Of a stretch of 64,000 bases of DNA, positions 11,040 through 22,349 are shown piece by piece. Location: assembly GCA_963457665.1 (NCBI GenBank), contig OY735209.1, forward strand, positions 3,775,081 through 3,839,080, in the 5' to 3' direction. The translations under genes were made by a program, and so were the position numbers. The notes under the pieces were generated by a model. It searched no databases, had not been told where the DNA came from, and saw only the letters and a program-made list of their open reading frames with translations. Every line of letters begins with the position of its first letter. The stretch's first letter is position 1. Source of the DNA: Thysanoteuthis rhombus (Eukaryota; Mollusca; Cephalopoda; Oegopsida; Thysanoteuthidae).

Positions 11040-12060
11040 TAATACAATCACATCTCTGAGAATTCAACCTTTTTCTTTGTTTGCACGACGGAATTTTTGA
11101 CAAGTTACTTGCGTCGATTAAACACAGGTGAAATCTTTTTCTTCTCGTTTGCTTGACGAAATTGTGAACACTTTACTTTGTGACGAACTAATGTCGAACT
11201 ACATTTCAATTCTAATTCCATCTCTTACAACAAACACGATAGTTAATCTATAAAAATGATCTTAATGAAGTCAGACCACCGTCATTCGATTAGATGCAAA
11301 TACACTAAGAAAATATGGTAACACCGTAAAAATTTTTTTCAAAAGTAAGAATTTCTCTGCGGAAACAATCTTTTTATTCATTTTTAATTGGCAGGACATC
11401 ACTCGTTAAAGAATTACATTTTTTTTTCTTTGCAAATTAATCGTGAATCATCGCAATTGGAGAAAATATTATTTTAATACAATATTGCAGATATTAAACC
11501 TAAACTTTGATCATCCAACATCTTGTGGTAATAAAAAATTGCCTGAAAGGTAAAAACAGTTTTCCTCCCCCTCCCCCCTATGAAAAAATTACGCTTTACT
11601 CATAGAAAACAGTTTTATGCTTTGATTATTACATAGAGAATTCTCATGTAAGAATTATTTGTATTTCTTCCAAAAGGTGTTCATGATTTTGACCTTGTTT
11701 GCTGTTTGTGCATGGTGTATCAAAATTGTTAATGCAATCTTTATTACCTGGCGCTATCTGAACCATGAAGTCTTCCATAACAATGTTGAAGTCTGTTTTG
11801 GTATCTCTGAATATGGCATTCAACGCGAAAACCTGGGAAGCATAATTGAAATTTTACAAGAAAGTGAATGTATGCTTTTAATGGTCAACTCTTTGATGAC
11901 GGATTGGAAAACGGGTTCGTTTACCACTACATTCACTTGTAAACGGAATCCTTCACGTAAAACCTGAGATTTTTTCCCCTGAAAATCAACGAATCCAAAG
12001 AAGATCATTAAGGTCTGATGCTGTGGTTTCGGAACTTTGAAAACTCAAGGACCCTTTTTT
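11040..12060 (-). repeat. Palindrome spacer: inverted paralogue of blocks C and B
   Basis: Positions 11040-11660 are the reverse complement of parts of 2940-4545. Positions 11665-12000 are the reverse complement of 270-560. A 102-codon plus-strand frame (11659-11967, VFMILTLFAVCAWCIKIVNA near its start) is hydrophobic at its N-terminus. The paralogous frame in block B is interrupted several times, so I do not call a gene. The spacer lies between the palindrome arms and shows that the right arm still has the ancestral neighbour sequence that the left arm lost. Confidence 0.65.
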
Positions 12061-13109
12061 AATATTGTGTTGGACCCTTATTTTTTTGCAATTTAATTTT
12101 TTTACTTTAAACTTGTATTATTGAACAAATTTTGACTTATTGAATAGCGTAAACGGATTGCATTTATTTGAATTTAAATATTTAGGATATTTCCAGTCTG
12201 AAAAAATTGTTTCTCAATTCCCTATACGATGGATGATTTTGTTCCCTTGCCCATTGATTTGCCTATCAGGCAGAGAGGAAGCGTTGCTGACCCCTCCCCC
12301 TCAGTTGAACCAAGCATTATCAGATAGATCCCAAGCAGGGCAGGGACCCTTGTCCCGAAATAACTTGTCTAATAGATCAAAATCACAAAAATACTGGCTG
12401 AAAGAATTTCCTTCAGTTCCCAGCTTATAAGAATGCCCATACGACATCTTTAATGACTAAACATTAAATTTTAGTAACAATATCGATGCTAAGCGTTACA
12501 CTAACACTTGACATTTATCAGATGTTGAATTTTTAGAATTTCTAAAAGGTATTTTCTCTGAAAAATACGAGAATGGATACTTTCTGAAAGATTCATTTCA
12601 TATTGATTCTCCTATAAAGGAATGTAGCTTTTCTCCTCAAATCAGTCAAACCATTTTAGATATTTCATTTTTACACTGGTCTCTCTCTCTCTTCTGCAAC
12701 AACTCTTTTACGAGTTTAGTTACAAGCAGTTTCTTTTAGTCATACTACTTTTTCTTTGGAGATCAGTTCTCTTATGTTGTTGATTGTTCGATTGTAAGAA
12801 ATTACTTTTTTAAAAATAAAATACACTTTTCATACTCTACAAAATGTTCCAGCAAAATCATTTCTACGTATTCTTTGCTGTTCTCTTCAAAATTATATAA
12901 CATTAAAATTTTTTCACGCTATGCAAATTATTAGGGGATCATGATATTAATTTTTTTAATATATTTTAGCATATATTGTATGGACATGAAATTTGCAAAA
13001 TATATCAAGGTATGCAGGAATTCATTGCAACACAAACTGGATTGTTATATCTTCCCTATTGCTGATAATGAGTTTTATGATATTTCATAATAAAATTCCT
13101 TTTTTTCAG

Positions 13110-14104
13110 GGATTTCAACCGGTGGAAAACATCAGCACGCCTCTGGTTGTTTGTATGAAAAACTGATTCTCAATTCAATCTTGAATTCGGAAAAACGTAA
13201 TCAAGAAAGGGGCTTGAAATTTTGAGAAATTCGGAAACATGTATGCAAATACTCCTTCCAGCAGGATCATATTGCTGTGATTATTGTGGTCCAGGATTTA
13301 CATAGATAGTTGTTAGGACACAGACGCACGGTTACCTAAGAGAAAATTATTCCTGTAAAGTGTTGTGCAGTATTCAAATTGAAATCACATAAAGAACCTA
13401 CAATGCATAAAAATACTGGAGATGAATCTCATTCATGTGAAGTGTGTGGCTCAACATTCAAACAGATAACAACTTTAAAAACTCACATGCAGACACACAA
13501 ATAAGGAAAAATATACTCATGTGATGTGTGTGGTACAGTATTTGCACAGGTGTCAGCTTTGAGATTTCACATGCAAACCCACACTGGAAAAAGTCTACAT
13601 TCGTGCACAGTGTGTAGTTCATCATTTGTACGTATGTCAAAATTGAAGAGACACATGCTAACACACACTGGAAAGAAACCATATTCTTGTGAAGTGTGTG
13701 GTTCAGCATTTAAGCAGATATCAGCTTTGCAAATTCACATGCGGATACACACTGGAGAGAAACCATATTCCTGTGAAGTGTTCGGTTCAGTATTCAGACA
13801 TATATCAAATTTAAAACGACACATGCGGATACACACCGGAGAGAAACCATATTCCTGTGAAGTGTGCAGTTCTGCATTTAGACAGATTTCGACTTTAAAA
13901 ATTCACTTCAAGAGGCATACTGGAGAAAAACCATATTCATGCAAGGTGTGCAGTTCGGCGTTCAGACAAAAATCAACTTTGAATAGACATATGCAGACAC
14001 ATACTAAAGAGCAATTACATTCATGTGAAGTGTGTGGTTCAGCATTTGCAAAGGATTCAGATTTAGAGGCTCATATGCAAACACACACTCAGGAGAACCC
14101 GTAA
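13110..14104 (+). pseudogene. C2H2 zinc-finger exon, right arm (seven finger units)
   Basis: The exon follows a strong acceptor (T-rich tract and CAG at 13107-13109). After degenerate leading fingers and an in-frame TAA at 13502-13504, shared with the left arm, the frame is open to TAA at 14102-14104. Seven finger units are encoded at 28-residue spacing. In the fourth, the second cysteine is phenylalanine (CEVFGSVF), so it should not bind zinc. Units 1-4 match left-arm fingers 1-4 and unit 5 matches left finger 9, so four internal fingers are missing here or were gained on the left. Units 6 and 7 are in frame, unlike on the left. The start exon is not visible, and the shared stop argues for a pseudogene or for use of only the downstream part. 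Confidence 0.65.
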
Positions 14105-14615
14105 TCATGTGAAATGTACGGTCTAACATTTTCACGGGGATCAATTCCACAAGCTCACATGCAAATTCTTTCATGTGGAGTTTTAGAATTTTGGATGCAT
14201 TCAAATTCCAAGTTGAAATATTTATTTCAGTACTGATACATTATACAAAACTTGCAAATACAGGAAACAGCTCCAAAAGTCTTCTAACATGTGTGAAAAA
14301 TTTGCAGCAGTTTTCAGAAAGAATTCATAATAGATGTCCATGATGACCTCCAATTGAGTGGGAGGAAGATTATGAATTTGAAATAGAATTGTCACACTCA
14401 CACTCTGGAGATAGGAATAAGTCATATCATTCAGTGTGCTGGTTGCTTGCTTTGACCCCTGGGAAAATATGTGGAATGTCATAAAAGACTGAAGATATAT
14501 CAGTGTCAAGACGAAAAGTTGAGTATTTAAAGATTTTGCTCCAATAAAGGGATTTAATTTGAATTTAATAAACTCCCATGTGTTGTTCACCTACGCTTCC
14601 ACGCATAGTTCTGCA
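14105..14615 (+). other. 3' untranslated region and poly(A) signals of the right zinc-finger copy
   Basis: AATAAA signals lie at 14543-14548 and 14567-14572, about 440 and 465 bases after the stop. The sequence is nearly identical to the left-arm counterpart. The opposite strand is open for 122 codons (14590-14222), as in the left arm. Confidence 0.55.
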
Positions 14616-15479
14616 AGAGACGGTTCATCCATTTACAGATTATAAACAGAAAGCCTTGCATTGAATATCCTGGTGTAAAACACTGCTGACGTAAACTTCT
14701 TGTTTTAAACCTTTAACACAAGTGATATAACGAAAAGTCCCAGGCGCTCGCTTAGCCAACGGTGATCAATCAAATCTTGGTTTTTTTTTCATCCAAATGG
14801 ATTACAATTGTATTAAATTTGTTCAGTAACCAGCAAGACAAACATTGAGAACTTTTGATCAGAAGGAATGTGGCAGATTGATAAACTTTAATGATGTTGA
14901 ATGATCCACGGTTACTTCCTCCAGTAATATCCATCTTTGAACAAACTCAACTGCTTCCACAATGAATTCATTGATACTGTTTTCTCTTTAAATGGTTCCT
15001 TTAGTCTGTTCGTGCTTCAGATATTTCAAGTCTACTCAGTTTTTTTGTGCATCAGATATGCTAGCAACCATTTTAACAAGTTTTATCTATTCCAAATGTC
15101 TGATCAGTTCCTTTGTGCATCAGATTTTAGATGTCATTTGTCGTATTTTTCTATTCCAATGTTCATTGTTTTAGTTTAAGTGATGTTTAGTTCCAACAAA
15201 CTAACTGAATCTGAAATTCCCTTATTGCCAGGCTTTCAAAGTAAAAGTAAGCATACAAGGCAGATCGGAGGAACAGAACTTGACGACACCGTGAAGTGTA
15301 AAAAATATCAAAAATACAGGAGATTTAAGGTTTTTGCCTCCTGCTGGATTTCTCGGGAGGAAGGGGAAGTAACTTTTAGACTGAGAGGGGGAGAGAGACT
15401 ATGAATTTTATAGAAAGAGTGATGAAAGAGAGTGACTGGTATAAAAGAAGTAACTGTTGTCAACATATATAATTCATAA

Positions 15480-18285
15480 GTTTTTTGAATGTCCAAGTTT
15501 CCATAGCGTCCCCTTTTCGGACCATAGATTAGTAAGGGCCCGAATGAATTTAGGTATAGCTAAGCCCTTCAAGTCTGGTTACTGGAAATTCAACACATCC
15601 CTCGTGGATATGGAGGATTTTCGGGACCAGCTAACATCACTAATCCAGCGGGAACTGACGGGGGCTATCCTGGGTAATAAATTCTGGGGGAACCTCAAAA
15701 ATAAAATTAGGTCTTTTGCTGCCGATTACAGTAGGCGACTCAACCTAGTGAGACTAGCGGCACAAAAGGCACTAGAAGATCGGATCGAGAGGGCGGTGGA
15801 GGGAGGGGACTCTAGCCAGGTTAAGATAGCTAAGGCAGAGTTGGCCTCCTTGCATGCCAAGAAGGATCAAGCTCTAGTAGTTAGAGCTAGATTAAAAAGA
15901 ATGTCCCCCGAGGCAACGAATATGGCCGATGAGCTGAGGCTAGAAGAAATTAGGAGTGCGTCTAGTCGGTATATCTCCAGCGTCACATCGCCGGACGGAC
16001 GTCTTGTGACCACAAACGAAGGTATCTGTGAGGTGTTTCGTGCCAATTTTCAGGAACTATTCACCAGGGAAGCTAGACTGAATTCGGCTCAGTTCGACGC
16101 CTATTTAGCTGACTTCCCTCGCCTTGAGGCGACTGAAGCAGCTGGGTGCGAGGGGCCCATAACAGAGGATGAAATCCGGGAAGCGTTAAAGAGCATCGAG
16201 AAGGAGAAGACACCGGGGATCGATGGTTTACCTTACGAAGTGTATTTGAGGCTGTCGCCCATTTTTGTTCACTTGCTGGCTTTGATCTTTAACCACTGGT
16301 TAAAGCAGGGGAGAATCCCCAGCCGCTTTACCAGAGGGGTGGTGAAATTGCTATGCAAGGACAAAGATGGAGGGGACGGGGTAGATAACTTCAGGCCCAT
16401 AACTCTGCTCAATACAGAGTTGAAGATTTTGGCCAAGGTCCTCGCCAACCGACTGCAGACTGTGCTGGAGAGTCTGATTGGCCCCGAGCAGACTTGCTCT
16501 GTAAAGGGTCGGACTATCCAAGACAATCTGCACACGGTGCGCACGATCATTGAGAAAGTCGACAATGGAGCCGCGCTGATCAAGTTAGATCAGTCCAAAG
16601 CATTCGATAGGGTCGACCATCGTTTTCTCGAGTCCGTCTTATCCGCGTCTGGCTTCGGTGAGATCTTTCGCTCCTGGATTCGTCTCTTGTATGCATCCCC
16701 CAGCTCGGTGGTGGAAGTGAATGGAGTGAGGTCGAAAGCCTTTCAGTTGTCCAGATCAGTTCGTCAAGGTTGTCCACTTTCGCCGATGCTGTACATTCTT
16801 GCGCTGGAACCTTTCCTGCGCAAAGTAAAGGCGAATCCGGTCCTGCGCGGGCTAACCTTGCCTGGTGGTCACACGCCAGTCAAGTATACCGCCTACGTTG
16901 ATGACATAACTTTGCTTGTAACGAGCAGTGCCGAGATCAGGGAAATCAGCGTAGAGATCCAAAGGTATGAGACGGTGACAGGGGCCAAAGCCAACTGCGG
17001 CAAGTCTGAGGGCTTGTTGCTGGACTCGTGGAGAGGGCGCTCTCTCCCTGGTCCCTTTGCCTGGACGGAAGGGCCGTGCAAGATACTCGGCGTCTGGTTC
17101 GGTCCCGACCTCCAGTTGGAGAAAAATTGGTCGGGTGTACTGGAAAAGGTAGAGAAAGCAGTTGATCTGTGGACTCGGAGGAAGCTCTCCTTCAAGGGTA
17201 GGGCCGAGGTGTGCGTCTCTCACATCTACCCCCTTATCCTTTACCGACTTTCAGTGCTCCCTCTTCCGTGTACCGACCAACAAAAGTTGGAAGGTGCCAT
17301 GTTTCGACTCCTATGGGGTCACAGGCACCCCATGGTATCTCGCAAGATCTGTCAGCTCCAACCTGCGGAAGGCGGCCTAGGAATGCCGAACATCAAAGCT
17401 CGGCAACATACCCTACGCTTGACTTTCTTAGGTCGGATGTGTACGCAAGAAGAGCAGAACGGCGAATTCTGGAAAGAAGACGCCAGGAAGGCTTTCCCAG
17501 CCTTAAGAAACGTGCATTCCGACGACGGGGGTGAGGCCCGCCGTAGACCCCGGGCGGAATGCTCTTTCTATCGAGAATGCCGACACGCTCTCCGAGTTTT
17601 TTCTCGGGTGAAGGTATGCCTCAACGACACCCAGTCGTTGTCGAGGAGGGCATTATATCGGGTAATAGTGAGGGGGTCCGTTCGAGACGAAATGATCGAG
17701 GGGCTCGGTTTAACGAAGGCGGAGAGTCGCTCAATCTGGCCTTGGACGCCCGGACTGAGGTGCCTCAATAACAACGAGGCGTCCCTCACCTGGCTAGTCA
17801 TACGGAATGCTCTCTGGGTCGGCAAACGGCTTTTTGCAGCGGGTCTGGTAGTTTCACCAGAGTGCATGCGCTGTGGTGGAATGGAGGAGTCTATTGAGCA
17901 CGCCTTCTTCCACTGCAGCGTGGTGCAACCGCTGTGCAAGCTGGTTGAAGGCCACATGGTTCGCATCGTCGGGGCACGGTTTTTTGCCTTGGATGCCAGT
18001 GTTGTCTGCAGCAATGTGTTCCCATCGTTGGAGAAGGACGCACATATAGTGCTAATGTGCTAACTTGGCGTGATGCGAATGGTGATTTGGACGACGCGTC
18101 AGAAGGGGTTCCACGAAGGAGAGCATTTCACTCCCGAACAACTGATTGCGTTCTTTGGGCACCAGCTCAAAGTCAAAATCAGGGTCGAGAGGGGGAGGCT
18201 CCCTTGGTCGGAATTCAACGGAAGGTGGGTGAGAGTTGCCCGACTGTGTCGAGTGAAAGGTGCTGAATTAGAGTGGTTTTTTTGA
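15480..18285 (+). pseudogene. LINE ORF2 (endonuclease tail, reverse transcriptase, C-terminal knuckle), copy 1
   Basis: An open frame continues to a TAA at 18061-18063. It contains the endonuclease C-terminus (SDHRLV), a long linker, and RT blocks: DGLPYEVY, NFRPITLLN, KLDQSKAFDRVDH, RQGCPLSP and the catalytic AYVDD near 16890. A C-terminal CMRCGG...EHAFFHC zinc knuckle lies near 17865. The enzyme would reverse-transcribe its own RNA at a nicked chromosomal target. One base differs from copy 2 (TAA against TTA), which stops the protein about 74 residues early; the remaining frame continues to 18285 (LGVMRMVIWTTRQKG...GAELEWFF). The endonuclease catalytic half is missing by 5' truncation, so the copy cannot act on its own. 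Confidence 0.85.
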
Positions 18286-18941
18286 GATCTATTGGTTAAT
18301 TAAGGATTTTGCAGTCCTGACACGAACGTGCTAACCCAGCCCAGGTTAGGATAGATTAGATTTTCCTTTTCTGTTAGCCAACAGTTTCTTAGCTAGGGAG
18401 AGAATGATCATCAGCCCCCCTTTTTTTTTTCTGTCCTCCACTTTTTTCGATTCCCATCCCCTCCCCCTCTAGATGACAGAAGGTAAAGTTTTCCAGAGGA
18501 TGTTTGAGAGAATTTTTGTTTTCTCTGTCTCGACATCCATCTTTTCGTCTGGTTAACTTACTGTTCTGCCATGTTAGGTCTTTTGTGGGGGGTCACATAC
18601 TAATTTCGATTTCGTTTTTTTTCTGTAAATATATATCAGTCATTGGGGTTCATTTTTATTTGTAAATATTCATCATAATTTTATTCCCCCCCCCACACAC
18701 AAAATTGTAAATAGGGGTCTAGAGTAGTTTTTACATCATAGAGAGAATCTGACTTTATGGTAAATGCAGTATGAAAGAGACCAGGAAAAATGTGTTGTTT
18801 TGGTAAATGGATGTATATAGTGTGATTGGGTCAGTGCATGAGACTAGCTAAGATAAGATTAGGAATAGAGTTGACCAGTCCTTATACCCCACTCCCCCCT
18901 TCGACTTCATGTCATATTTCTCTCTTTCAGAGAATAAATAA
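15480..18941 (+). mobile_element. Tx1-like (L1 superfamily) LINE, 5'-truncated, copy 1
   Basis: The element begins inside the endonuclease (first recognisable residues FFECPSFHS, then the SDHRLV motif) and runs through ORF2 and a 3' untranslated region of about 650 bases. It ends in AGAATAAATAAT at 18941. It is GC-rich compared with its AT-rich surroundings. The clade call rests on the RT motifs (NFRPITLLN, SVKGRTIQDNLH, YVDD) and on the CxxC-x9-H-x4-C knuckle near the ORF2 C-terminus; I am moderately sure of Tx1-like. Copy 2 follows directly, head to tail. Confidence 0.85.
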
Positions 18942-20575
18942 TCACAGGCACCCCATGGTATCTCGCAAGATCTGTCAGCTCCAACCTGCGGAAGGCGGCC
19001 TAGGAATGCCGAACATCGAAGCTCGGCAACATACCCTACGCTTAACTTTCTTAGGTCGGATGTGTACGCAAGAAGAGCAGAACGGCGAATTCTGGAAAGA
19101 AGACGCCAGGAAGGCTTTCCCAGCCTTAAGAAACGTGCGTTCCGACGACGGGGGTGAGGCCCGCCGTAGACCCCGGGCGGAATGCTCTTTCTATCGAGAA
19201 TGCCGACACGCTCTCCGAGTTTTTTCTCGGGTGAAGGAATGCCTCAACGACACCCAGTCGTTGTCGAGGAGGGCATTATATCGGGTAATAGTGAGGGGGT
19301 CCGTTCGAGACGAAATGATCGAGGGGCTCGGTTTAACGAAGGCGGAGAGTCGCTCAATCTGGCGACGCCCGGACTGAGGTGCCTCAATAACAACGAGGCG
19401 TCCCTCACCTGGCTAGTCATACGGAATGCTCTCTGGGTCGGCAAACGGCTTTTTGCAGCGGGTCTGGTAGTTTCACCAGAGTGCATACGCTGTGGTGGAA
19501 TGGAGGAGTCTATTGAGCACGCCTTCTTCCACTGCAGCGTGGTGCATCCGCTGTGCAAGCTGGTTGAAGGCCACATGGTTCGCATCGTCGGGGCACGGTT
19601 TTTTGCCTTGGATGCCAGTGTTGTCTGCAGCAATGTGTTCCCATCGTTGGAGAAGGACGCACATATAGTGCTAATGTGCTTACTTGGCGTGATGCGAATG
19701 ATGATTTGGACGACGCGTCAGAAGGGGTTCCACGAAGGAGAGCATTTCACTCCCGAACAACTGATTGCGTTCTTTGGGCACCAGCTCAAAGTCAAAATCA
19801 GGGTCGAGAGGGAGAGGCTCCCTTGGTCGGAATTCAACGGAAGGTGGGTGAGAGTTGCCCGACTGTGTCGAGTGAAAGGTGCTGAATTAGAGTGTTTTTT
19901 TTGAAAGTCTATTGGTCAGTAAGGATTTTGCAGTTCTGATACGAACGTGCCAACCCAGCCCAAGTTAGGATAGAGTAGATTTTCTTTTTCTGTTAGCCAA
20001 CAGTTTCTTAGCTAGAGAGTGAATGATCATCAACCCCCCTTTTTTTTTCTGTCCTCCCATTTTTTTCGATTCCCATCCACTCCCCCTCTAGATGACAGAA
20101 GGTAAAGTTTTCCAGAGGATGTTTGAGAGTTTTTTATTTTTATTTTTTATTTCTTTCTCTCTCTTGATATCCATTTTTCGTCTGGTTAACTTGCTGTTCT
20201 GCCATTTTAGGTCTTTTTGTGGGGGGTCACATACTAATTTCGTTTTCGCCTTTTTTTGTAAATATATATCAGTCATTGGGGTTCATTTTTATTTGTAAAT
20301 ATTCATCATAATTTTATTCCCCCCCCCCCACAAAATTGTAAATATGGGTTTAGAGTAGTTTCCCATCATAGAGAGAATCTGATTTTATGGTAAATGCAGT
20401 GTGAGAAAGACCAAGGAAAATGTGTTGTTTTGGTGAATGGATGTATATAGTGAGATTGGGTCATTGAATGAGACTAGCTAAGATAAGATAAGGAATAGAG
20501 TTGACCATCCCATATACCCCATTACCCCCTCCGACTTTATGTCACATTTTTCTATTTTTAGAAAATAAATATAAC
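18942..20575 (+). mobile_element. Tx1-like LINE, 5'-truncated, copy 2 (tandem)
   Basis: It starts at the base after the AATAAATAAT tail of copy 1, at the point equal to about 17317 of copy 1 (TCACAGGCACCCC), and runs to a matching tail at about 20575. Identity to copy 1 is very high, with only scattered differences. A four-base deletion near 19362 relative to copy 1 shifts the ORF2 frame, so the C-terminal part is split between two frames (to 19377, and 19182-19904). The last 74 residues, stopped early in copy 1, are open here. The junction has two to three bases of microhomology. This is a second truncated insertion at the first one's tail, or a template jump. Confidence 0.85.
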
Positions 20576-21889
20576 GTGCAAAACAGGCTGAATTCTTGGC
20601 TCTAATTGAAGTAAGTTATTTTATATCTACTCCGTTTTTTGGAAGAATATTTTATTTTTTGGGAAGACAGACAATGAAATCAATACGAATCTGTTGAAAC
20701 AAAAAGAAATTTGAACAGTTTTTCGATCTTTGCAAACACCAACAGAAAATGTTTTTGTGGTGTAAGCCAAACTTCCAGACTTAATTTTTGAAGAAATCTT
20801 CAACAATTTCATTTTCTCTGCACAATATCTCAGTAAATTTCATTTATACAAATTAATTGATTTAGTGAACTTGTATCGTTCATTCACAAAAATATTAAAC
20901 GAAGGCACATTTTTTTTTCGTTCCTTTCTAAACCCAAACTTTAAAAAGTTTTTTTTTGTTTTTTTTTAGCATTATTCCTTATCTTTATCTTTCAGGATTT
21001 GGAAATTCAAGTTTTTTTCTCTCCTAATTTAATCTTAATATTTATGCGACGTCCCAGCTAATTTTTAATTTAAACTAAGTACTTCACCGTTCATTCATAT
21101 AAATGTTCAATTTTTTCGTTGAATGGAGACAAAGGTACTTCTTTTTTCCTTGAAGTCTGGAATGAATGTTTTGATAATTGGATGATTTTTAGCTTCAAGT
21201 TAAATTGAAATTAAGACGTCGACTTTGGATATGAAAACAAGTGGCACGTTCCTTGCTAGTACTCCATTAAAATTCAACCATTCAATTTATTCAAAGCAAT
21301 AACAATACAATCTTTGGATTTATTTCAGCTTTTTTTTCATCATTTCTCTTATTTCTCTATTTATGCGCCATTTTTTTTTTTTTTTTTTCATAGGAAATCA
21401 CTAAATTTTTAAAACTACTTGAGTGTTATTTATTCTGCTTGGTTTTCATTGCACTTCGTAAATTGTCTTAACACTAAATCTTATTGCTGCCCCCCCTGCC
21501 TTTGGGGGTAAATAGAAAACGTTTAAGATGACCGACAATACTCTGACAGCCCCCCCTTTTTTTTCTGCTACACACGTTGATTGATAAATATTGGGTTCTG
21601 TGAAGACTCCATGTTCGGCCATGATCAGATATTTTCCTCCTTGTAAAATAATAGATTTGCAAATTTAAATCCATGTCCACAAATTCTAACAGTTACGTTG
21701 TAAATTATTTTCGTCCACCAAAAATCCTCATTTCCCAGTTACAACAGAATTTGAAGAAATGCAAGTTGATTTTATTTATACAAATAGTACAATTTTACAT
21801 GTATACAAATTGATTAAACAAATGAATCGAAAAAGGAATACATCGAAACGGTGATTATGTACAAGATACAAGAGAAATGCACTCTCTGA
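20576..21889. other. AT-rich intergenic sequence, no gene seen
   Basis: The stretch is rich in poly(T) runs and short C runs and lacks open frames with recognisable domains. It separates the plus-strand LINE pair from the minus-strand LINE. Their 3' ends face each other across it. Confidence 0.5.
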
Positions 21890-22349
21890 ATGTGACATGA
21901 AGTCGGAGTGGGGGTTTTGGTCCTTGCTAGTTCCGATTATTCAACGTTTGCTTGGCAGTTTTTGTTCTTAGCAATTCTGTTCATCCGTCAACTTTCATGC
22001 CTTTGTCACTCGGGGGTGGGTTGTTTTCTCTGTCCAATAAATAATTGTGAGGTATTTACAGTAATGCAGATGATGATGAAAGATGGGGCTGTGAGAAAAC
22101 CTGTGGGGGGGGGGCAACCATTGATTTCTGGGGAGCCCATTGGCCTCATAGACTTGTGCCAGAAATCAGTGGTGGTCCATCAATAGATGGGATGCAGGGG
22201 TGTTATATGCCAGTATTCAAGGGTTGTGGTTTTGGGGCTACAATCATTCACCTAGTTGGGGAGTTTTTAGTTTTTCCTTGGTTCACTGGCAGAGAGAGTC
22301 AGCTGTCCCGAACAGAACGGCACCCTCGGCCACCCATCGAGAAAGTCCA

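Larger units (their letters stand above)
12100..15310 (-). repeat. Right arm of the zinc-finger palindrome
   Basis: This is the inverted copy of about 6535-10926. The inner boundary is near 12100, where similarity to the left arm stops at an AT-rich stretch. The outer boundary is near 15310, shortly after the block paired with 6541-6605. It carries the zinc-finger exon on the plus strand, an upstream intron with block A, and the 3' region. Compared with the left arm it lacks four fingers and the 820-base segment. Confidence 0.85.

Noticed and set aside
11659-11967. 102-codon frame in the palindrome spacer as a membrane protein gene
   Set aside because: The frame is broken in the paralogous block B and has no splice or family support.
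16269-17223. Antisense open frames over the plus-strand LINE ORF2
   Set aside because: They are shadows of a GC-rich coding sequence; the sense frame has all the RT motifs.
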